A stretch of 33,796 bases of DNA, taken from IMG/VR virus record IMGVR_UViG_3300025141_000396, positions 1-33,796 of that record, one strand, 5' to 3'. The notes beneath the pieces were generated by a model. That model saw only the letters and a program-made list of their open reading frames with translations. It was not told where the DNA came from and did no database searches. Origin of the DNA: a virus. The translations under genes and the position numbers were made by a program. The number at the start of each line of letters is the position of its first letter. Within the stretch, counting starts at the first letter, position 1. This document shows positions 29,982 to 33,796 of the stretch, in pieces.

Positions 29982-30206
29982 ATGAAAAATTTAATTATAA
30001 TACTATTATTATGTTTCTCTTTAACTGCTAATGCGCAGGAGAGAAATAAAAAATGCATGGTCACTAAAATAGAATATGTAGATTCTTATAGAGTTAAAGT
30101 TACTAAAATAAACAAATGTAAAAATGTTATTGTAGTAAGAACATATTTGAAAAAAGAGTGGGATGCATTACAAAAGAAAAGAAAAACTCGTAAAAAGAAA
30201 AACTAA
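29982..30206 (+). CDS. small secreted, basic, two-cysteine protein
   Basis: This 74-residue protein begins with a signal peptide (MKNLIIILLLCFSLTANA) and a predicted cut before Gln19-Glu20. The mature 56 residues are very basic and end in a run of Lys and Arg (RKTRKKKN). They contain exactly two cysteines, C25 and C46, which could form a disulfide in the periplasm. I do not recognise the family. It lies between the 29-residue peptide gene and a secreted barrel-type protein, one and zero bases from them. Confidence 0.7.
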   Translation: MKNLIIILLLCFSLTANAQERNKKCMVTKIEYVDSYRVKVTKINKCKNVIVVRTYLKKEWDALQKKRKTRKKKN

Positions 30207-31397
30207 ATGAAACAAATCTTACTAGCTATTTGTTTACTTATTACTTTTAATATAAGTGGACAAGAAAAAGGAAAATTCTTCAAATCTATTTATGATGAAC
30301 TATTTAAGTATAGTACAATCTATGTAGCTGGGGATATGCAAAACCCAAAAGAAGAAACTAAAGATTATTTTGTAAGAACTAATCCAAGTGGAGGATTATA
30401 TGATATACCCGTTGTAGAAGATGGAACTGTTTATCATGAATTTGATTATAGATATGGTATAGGCATACGTAAATTAGCTAGATACGATTATGAAGTAAAA
30501 GGTGCACAATATTATGATGGCACTGAAAATAATGTAGGTTTATCTGCTACAAACTCTCCTGTTAAAGGTTTAGAATATGTATTTCATTGGGAAAAAGAAA
30601 GAGAAAGAGATGAGTTATATGATAATCATAGATACTTTTTAAAGCATAGTGGTAAATACCACATGGTTAAAGTAGAAAGTAGAAAACAAGGGAAAATAAA
30701 TTTTAATTATCAATCAGCAGAAGTAAGAGCTAAATTACCTATTGGCAAAGAATTTAGTTTATCAGCTGGAGTTATGTATCGTACGCATGAAAGACCTTAT
30801 GGGTATAATCCTATACAGATTTGGTTAAACGAATCAGATGAAAATGGTAACGCTGTAAATCCTTGGTATACTTTAGGGTTCTATTATGGATATGATGATC
30901 ATTATACTACTACTCAATATCAAGGACAAACCTTATACGATTGGTATTGGACTGGCCCTGATGGTAATATAGTAGCTCATACAGATTTAGAATTTAGAGA
31001 GACAGTATTCACTACTTTAATGAATCGTTATAATGAAGAGATGTGGGCTGAAATAGAGGCGTTTGGTGTATTATCTCCTGTGATCGGATTTGACTGGTAT
31101 CATTATAAAAATAATTTCTGGATTCACATGTATGGATCTTACTTACCTCCATATCATAAGTACGTAAAAGGAGATGAACAATTTAGTTATTTAAATAGAA
31201 ATAATTGGGGAGTAGATAATGGACCAACAATAGGTGGAGATGAAGAATATGACCAATGGGAGGATTACCAAGCAGGTTTAGTATTTGGATGGAAAATAAA
31301 TAGGTCATTAGGAGTATTCTTTGAAGGTGAATATACTAAATTTTGGGATTCAAAAATATATAATAGTTCAGTTGGTCTGAACATAACACTTAGATAA
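30207..31397 (+). CDS. secreted putative outer-membrane protein
   Basis: This 396-residue protein has a signal peptide, MKQILLAICLLITFNISG, cut before Gln19-Glu20. The rest is rich in Tyr, Trp, Asp and Gly with alternating polar and nonpolar beta strands (for example FSLSAGVMYRTHERPYGY and AGLVFGWKINRSLGVFFEGEYTKFW). It ends in a strand-like SSVGLNITLR. These are outer-membrane beta-barrel features, but the final residue is Arg rather than the common aromatic, so the barrel call is moderate. Phage-encoded barrels can alter the host surface and block superinfection. That is an analogy, not evidence for this protein. Its mature part has no cysteine. Confidence 0.6.
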   Translation: MKQILLAICLLITFNISGQEKGKFFKSIYDELFKYSTIYVAGDMQNPKEETKDYFVRTNPSGGLYDIPVVEDGTVYHEFDYRYGIGIRKLARYDYEVKGAQYYDGTENNVGLSATNSPVKGLEYVFHWEKERERDELYDNHRYFLKHSGKYHMVKVESRKQGKINFNYQSAEVRAKLPIGKEFSLSAGVMYRTHERPYGYNPIQIWLNESDENGNAVNPWYTLGFYYGYDDHYTTTQYQGQTLYDWYWTGPDGNIVAHTDLEFRETVFTTLMNRYNEEMWAEIEAFGVLSPVIGFDWYHYKNNFWIHMYGSYLPPYHKYVKGDEQFSYLNRNNWGVDNGPTIGGDEEYDQWEDYQAGLVFGWKINRSLGVFFEGEYTKFWDSKIYNSSVGLNITLR

Positions 31398-31398
31398 A

Positions 31399-31632
31399 AT
31401 GGAAAGATATAGTGGTAACAGCCCCTTTGCTCAACAGCAAGAGCCTAAAAAAACAGCTTGTGATATAGCTATGGATAAAAAGAAACAAGAATATGTTAAG
31501 GCTAAAAAAATTGATGAGTGGGAAGGCGGTGAAAAAAATGAATGGGAATGTGTTGATGGTAAAGTTAAATTAATTAATAGACCAATGGAAGATTCTACCA
31601 CTTATGATGAAAAGAAAATAAATAATAAATAA
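31399..31632 (+). CDS. small charged protein of unknown function
   Basis: This 77-residue protein is very hydrophilic, with many Lys, Glu, Asp and Asn and no signal peptide or membrane segment. It has two cysteines, near residues 21 and 51, and the segment KKIDEWEGGEKNEWECVDGK. Its product probably stays in the cytoplasm, unlike most neighbours. It starts one base after the preceding stop and ends two bases before the lipoprotein gene. Function is unknown. Confidence 0.65.
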   Translation: MERYSGNSPFAQQQEPKKTACDIAMDKKKQEYVKAKKIDEWEGGEKNEWECVDGKVKLINRPMEDSTTYDEKKINNK

Positions 31633-31634
31633 AT

Positions 31635-32087
31635 ATGAAACAATTATGGAAACTTGTCCTTTATGTGGCGGTCATTGCGGCCTTTGTTAGTAGCTGCGCA
31701 TCTTTAACGCCAGCACCGTCAAACACAATTAAAGTCTTAGCCGTAACGGCTGAAGGTGATACAATACAGCTTGATGTTAATTCATTAAGACCTAGAGTGT
31801 ATCAAAATATATATCATTCTTATCCTTATTACTATAGTTATTGGAATCCTGGGCCAGGTTATGGTTGGGGTTGGAATAATAATTATTATTACACTAGACC
31901 AAGACCAGTTTATCAAGGAAATGTTACGGTTCCAAATGTAACTATACCAACTAAACCTACAGGCACATATAATAAACCTGCAAATACTGGAACAGGTCCA
32001 TCGTTATCACCAAGTTTAAGTACACCAACAAATTCAAATACAAATAAAGGAGGAAATGGCAGCACCACAAATAGGGGAATCAACTAA
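31635..32087 (+). CDS. lipoprotein, outer-spanin candidate
   Basis: This 150-residue protein starts with a lipoprotein signal: basic MKQLWK, a hydrophobic stretch and a lipobox ending VSSC (Cys21), where the lipid would be attached. No acidic surface-export signal follows (CASLTP), so it probably stays on the periplasmic side of the outer membrane. The centre (about 55-90) is extremely rich in Tyr, Trp, Gly and Asn, and the last 55 residues are Thr, Pro, Asn and Ser-rich. Its last 32 bases overlap the following gene, which encodes a membrane-anchored coiled coil. This arrangement suggests a two-component spanin. The outer lipoprotein of spanins is often Pro-rich, which fits only partly. Confidence 0.6.
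   Translation: MKQLWKLVLYVAVIAAFVSSCASLTPAPSNTIKVLAVTAEGDTIQLDVNSLRPRVYQNIYHSYPYYYSYWNPGPGYGWGWNNNYYYTRPRPVYQGNVTVPNVTIPTKPTGTYNKPANTGTGPSLSPSLSTPTNSNTNKGGNGSTTNRGIN
32047..32053 (+). promoter_or_regulatory. Shine-Dalgarno site before the membrane-anchored protein
   Basis: AAGGAGG is a near-perfect Shine-Dalgarno sequence, but it ends only two bases before the ATG at 32056, closer than usual. It lies inside the lipoprotein gene, so translation of the two is probably linked. Confidence 0.55.
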
Positions 32088-32346
32088 AATAACGCTGGAT
32101 CTTAAAACTATAGGAATGATTGTAGGGTTTACAGTCACTATTGCTAGTATGTATTTTGTAATGCAATCAGATATTGCAGAAGCAAAAGAATTACCTAGAC
32201 CAGAGATTTCTAAAACAGAGTATGAGTTGAAAGATGAATTAATCAGAAATACTATAATGGATACTCAAGACGATGTAGAGGAAATTAAAGAAACTATTGA
32301 AAAAATAGATGAGCGTCTTTATGAGATAACGAAAAAAATAAACTAA
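32056..32346 (+). CDS. membrane-anchored coiled-coil protein, inner-spanin or holin candidate
   Basis: This 96-residue protein has one membrane segment at about 19-36 (IGMIVGFTVTIASMYFVM), with Lys before it and acidic residues after it. That favours the N-terminus inside the cell and the rest in the periplasm. Residues 52-96 form a charged coiled coil (DTQDDVEEIKETIEKIDERL). One membrane anchor plus a periplasmic coiled coil is the layout of inner-membrane spanins. A small holin is an alternative. The gene overlaps the lipoprotein gene, and its stop overlaps the next start (its last A begins that ATG). The order is the reverse of the usual inner-then-outer spanin order. Confidence 0.55.
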   Translation: MAAPQIGESTKITLDLKTIGMIVGFTVTIASMYFVMQSDIAEAKELPRPEISKTEYELKDELIRNTIMDTQDDVEEIKETIEKIDERLYEITKKIN

Positions 32347-32744
32347 TGAAATATTTTAATTTAATTTTACTATTAATTTGTTTTAATACTTATGGACAAG
32401 AATGGATTACTGATAATAATTTTGATAGTAAAATAAACCAAAAACAAGCATTTGGTGATGACCAACTTTTGCCAGTTGTAGTGGAATTTTGGGCCGAGTT
32501 TAATGACGCTAATAAATTTGAAGATTGGGATAAATTGGAAAATGTAATTTATTATAGAGCTGATATAACTAAATGCCCTACAGCAAAGAAGAAATATAAA
32601 GTAAGAATGGTACCTACTATAATTGTATTTAAAGAAGGTATTAAAGAAGATATGTTCAAAGCTGGTTTAGATTTAATATTACCAGCAGATTTAAATGAAA
32701 TCCAAGATGCAGTAAATGAAATAAATACTGCAAGTAAATTTTAA
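32346..32744 (+). CDS. secreted thioredoxin-like protein lacking catalytic cysteines
   Basis: This 132-residue protein has a signal peptide MKYFNLILLLICFNTYG, cut before Gln18-Glu19. The mature part has the thioredoxin pattern: VVVEFWAEF at 44-52, where thioredoxins have VDFWAEWCGPCK, and VRMVPTIIVFKEG at 86-98 with the conserved cis-proline (P90). The WCGPC active site is replaced by FNDAN (52-56), so both redox cysteines are missing. The only mature cysteine is C77. It cannot be an ordinary disulfide oxidoreductase and may act by binding. Its first base is the last base of the preceding stop, and it ends two bases before the endolysin gene, within the lysis block. Confidence 0.75.
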   Translation: MKYFNLILLLICFNTYGQEWITDNNFDSKINQKQAFGDDQLLPVVVEFWAEFNDANKFEDWDKLENVIYYRADITKCPTAKKKYKVRMVPTIIVFKEGIKEDMFKAGLDLILPADLNEIQDAVNEINTASKF

Positions 32745-32746
32745 TT

Positions 32747-33211
32747 ATGAAAATAAGTAACCACATTACATACCCAGAAGCTATACATTCAAATACAGCT
32801 AAAAGAAAAGGTATAGATAATACTCCTAATGAAGCTCAAGTAGAAGCTATGAGGTTATTAGCGGAAAAAATATTTGAACCATTAAGAGAATGGGTTGGAG
32901 GACCAATTAAAGTTAATTCATTCTTTCGATCAGAAGCTTTAAATGAAGCAATTGGTGGGTCAGTTACCAGCCAACATTGTAAAGGGCAAGCAATTGATAT
33001 CGATGATGTATATGGTAGAAAGAGTAATGCAGAAATGTATAATTGGATTAAAGATAATTTAGATTTTGACCAAATGATTTGGGAATTCGGTACTGATATG
33101 CAACCTAATTGGGTGCATGTATCTTATGTATCGGAAGATAAAAATAGAAATAAATGTTTAAAAGCATATAAAGAACACGGTAAGACTAAGTATAAAGTCA
33201 TATCATCATAA
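32747..33211 (+). CDS. M15-type peptidase endolysin
   Basis: This 154-residue protein matches the peptidase M15 (D-Ala-D-Ala carboxypeptidase-type) fold used as phage endolysin. The zinc ligands are H77 (SQHCKGQAIDID), D84 and H124 (NWVHVSY), and E113 in MIWEFG is the likely catalytic acid. SFFRSEALNEAIGGS (58-72) is the conserved substrate-side segment. It has no signal peptide, so it needs a holin or similar membrane lesion to reach the peptidoglycan. The terminator at 33260-33288 follows within 50 bases, so this is the last gene of the rightward block, apart from a possible 9-residue frame at 33226-33255. Confidence 0.9.
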   Translation: MKISNHITYPEAIHSNTAKRKGIDNTPNEAQVEAMRLLAEKIFEPLREWVGGPIKVNSFFRSEALNEAIGGSVTSQHCKGQAIDIDDVYGRKSNAEMYNWIKDNLDFDQMIWEFGTDMQPNWVHVSYVSEDKNRNKCLKAYKEHGKTKYKVISS

Positions 33212-33225
33212 AGGAACAAATAGAA

Positions 33226-33255
33226 ATGGGCGTACCATACCCAAAGTTCCTGTAA
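33226..33255 (+). other. possible 9-residue leader-type ORF
   Basis: An AAGGA element (33211-33215), overlapping the last base of the endolysin stop, precedes ATG 33226, which reads MGVPYPKFL and stops at TAA 33253-33255. The spacing (10 bases) is acceptable and the frame ends just before the terminator hairpin. The length is far too short for firm belief, so this may be chance. Confidence 0.2.
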
Positions 33256-33259
33256 CCAA

Positions 33260-33288
33260 GGGGATCTCGTTTTGAGGTCCCCTTTTTT
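33260..33288 (+). terminator. intrinsic terminator at the end of the rightward block
   Basis: GGGGATCTC (33260-33268) pairs with GAGGTCCCC (33274-33282), with one T-G pair and a GTTTT loop, followed by six T at 33283-33288. The T-run is on the + strand side. In the minus direction no T-run follows the hairpin, so it mainly ends the rightward transcript. Confidence 0.9.
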
Positions 33289-33290
33289 AG

Positions 33291-33796
33291 TTACCCATCA
33301 CAACTTAAACATTCTTCCATTGCTCTATTAGCAATATCACCACGTAGGACGGATTCAGTTCTCATATAATATAATGTTTTAATTCCTCTTTCCCATGCAT
33401 CGAGATGGACTTTATTAATCCATTTGGGAGTAGCCTCAGCCGGGAAAGCTAAATTAAGACTGACACTTTGGTCTATATATTGTTGTCTAATTCCAGCCTG
33501 TCTAACTAGTTCAAGTTGATTGATTTCTTTAAATGTTTTAAATATTTCTTTTTCCTCTTTAGATAATTCTTTAATATCTTGTATGGATCCGCCATCTTCT
33601 AATATCTTATCCCACATTTCTTTAGTATCTAATTTCTTAGATTTTAAAAGTTTTTGTAAAGTAGGATTCTTTCTAATGAAAGTTCCTTTAGCGGATTGGT
33701 CTGTAAATACATTAGCAGCCCAAGGCTCTATTCCTGGAGATACGTTTCCGCTAAGCTTTGAATTACTAACAGTGGGAGCAATAGCACGAAGGTGAG
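33291..33796 (-). CDS. nrdA: class I ribonucleotide reductase large subunit, C-terminal part
   Basis: The minus-strand frame is open from the right edge to TAA at 33291-33293, giving 168 residues. It begins HLRAIAPTVSNS, followed by SGNVSPGIEPW and NVFTDQSAKGTFIRKNP, which are typical of NrdA. The segment KTLYYMRTES contains the tyrosine pair (33366-33371) that matches E. coli NrdA Y730-Y731 of the radical-transfer path. The protein ends ECLSCDG, where a CxxC would re-reduce the active site. The enzyme makes deoxyribonucleotides for phage replication. The N-terminal part and active-site cysteine lie outside the window. It faces the endolysin gene tail-to-tail. Confidence 0.93.
   Translation of the reverse strand, partial: HLRAIAPTVSNSKLSGNVSPGIEPWAANVFTDQSAKGTFIRKNPTLQKLLKSKKLDTKEMWDKILEDGGSIQDIKELSKEEKEIFKTFKEINQLELVRQAGIRQQYIDQSVSLNLAFPAEATPKWINKVHLDAWERGIKTLYYMRTESVLRGDIANRAMEECLSCDG

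Noticed and set aside
1-33796. tRNA genes, CRISPR arrays, integrase or attachment sites
   Set aside because: Intergenic gaps are all below about 100 bases and hold only leaders and terminators; no cloverleaf, repeat array or recombinase was seen.

Overview
The window is a contiguous piece of a tailed double-stranded DNA phage genome (Caudoviricetes), most likely a short-tailed, podovirus-like phage of a marine or aquatic Bacteroidota (Flavobacteriia) host. The DNA is AT-rich. Most genes lack a Shine-Dalgarno sequence and are tightly stacked. Exported proteins carry signal peptides that cleave just before Gln-Glu (…NA|QE, …SG|QE, …YG|QE), a style common in Bacteroidota. No tail sheath, long tape-measure gene or integrase is seen, and the internal-virion-type proteins fit a podovirus. 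These assignments come from reading the sequence; no database search was run.

Layout on the + strand. 1-3,078: tail end of an unknown gene, a GroES-like co-chaperonin candidate, a small-terminase candidate and the large terminase. 3,079-8,250: portal, probable scaffold and major capsid protein, followed by a strong intrinsic terminator with a UUCG loop. 8,322-9,098: one virion-type gene of unknown role, followed by a second GC-rich terminator. 9,157-17,810: two neck/ring-type proteins, a 1,696-residue virion protein with beta-propeller and Ig-like segments, and a 456-residue propeller-like partner. 17,822-29,888: a small GNAT-like protein, an Ala/Gln-rich internal virion protein, a 613-residue structural candidate and a 3,037-residue multidomain protein with a HAD-phosphatase signature and a zincin-like HExxxH motif. 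29,891-33,211: an envelope and lysis cassette: a 29-residue amphipathic peptide, a small secreted basic protein, a secreted putative outer-membrane protein, a small soluble protein, a lipoprotein, a membrane-anchored coiled-coil protein, a secreted thioredoxin-like protein without its catalytic cysteines, and an M15-type endolysin. A terminator at 33,260-33,288 closes the rightward block. 33,291-33,796, minus strand: C-terminal part of a class I ribonucleotide reductase large subunit, so a convergent nucleotide-metabolism module begins at the right edge.

Together the rightward genes package DNA, build the head and neck, supply proteins probably ejected with the DNA, and then remodel and break the host envelope. 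The least explained part is the 29.9-33.2 kb cassette, where at least five of eight products are exported or membrane-bound and only the endolysin has a firm function. There are no gene-free stretches over 100 bases, and I see no tRNA, CRISPR array, insertion sequence or attachment site.
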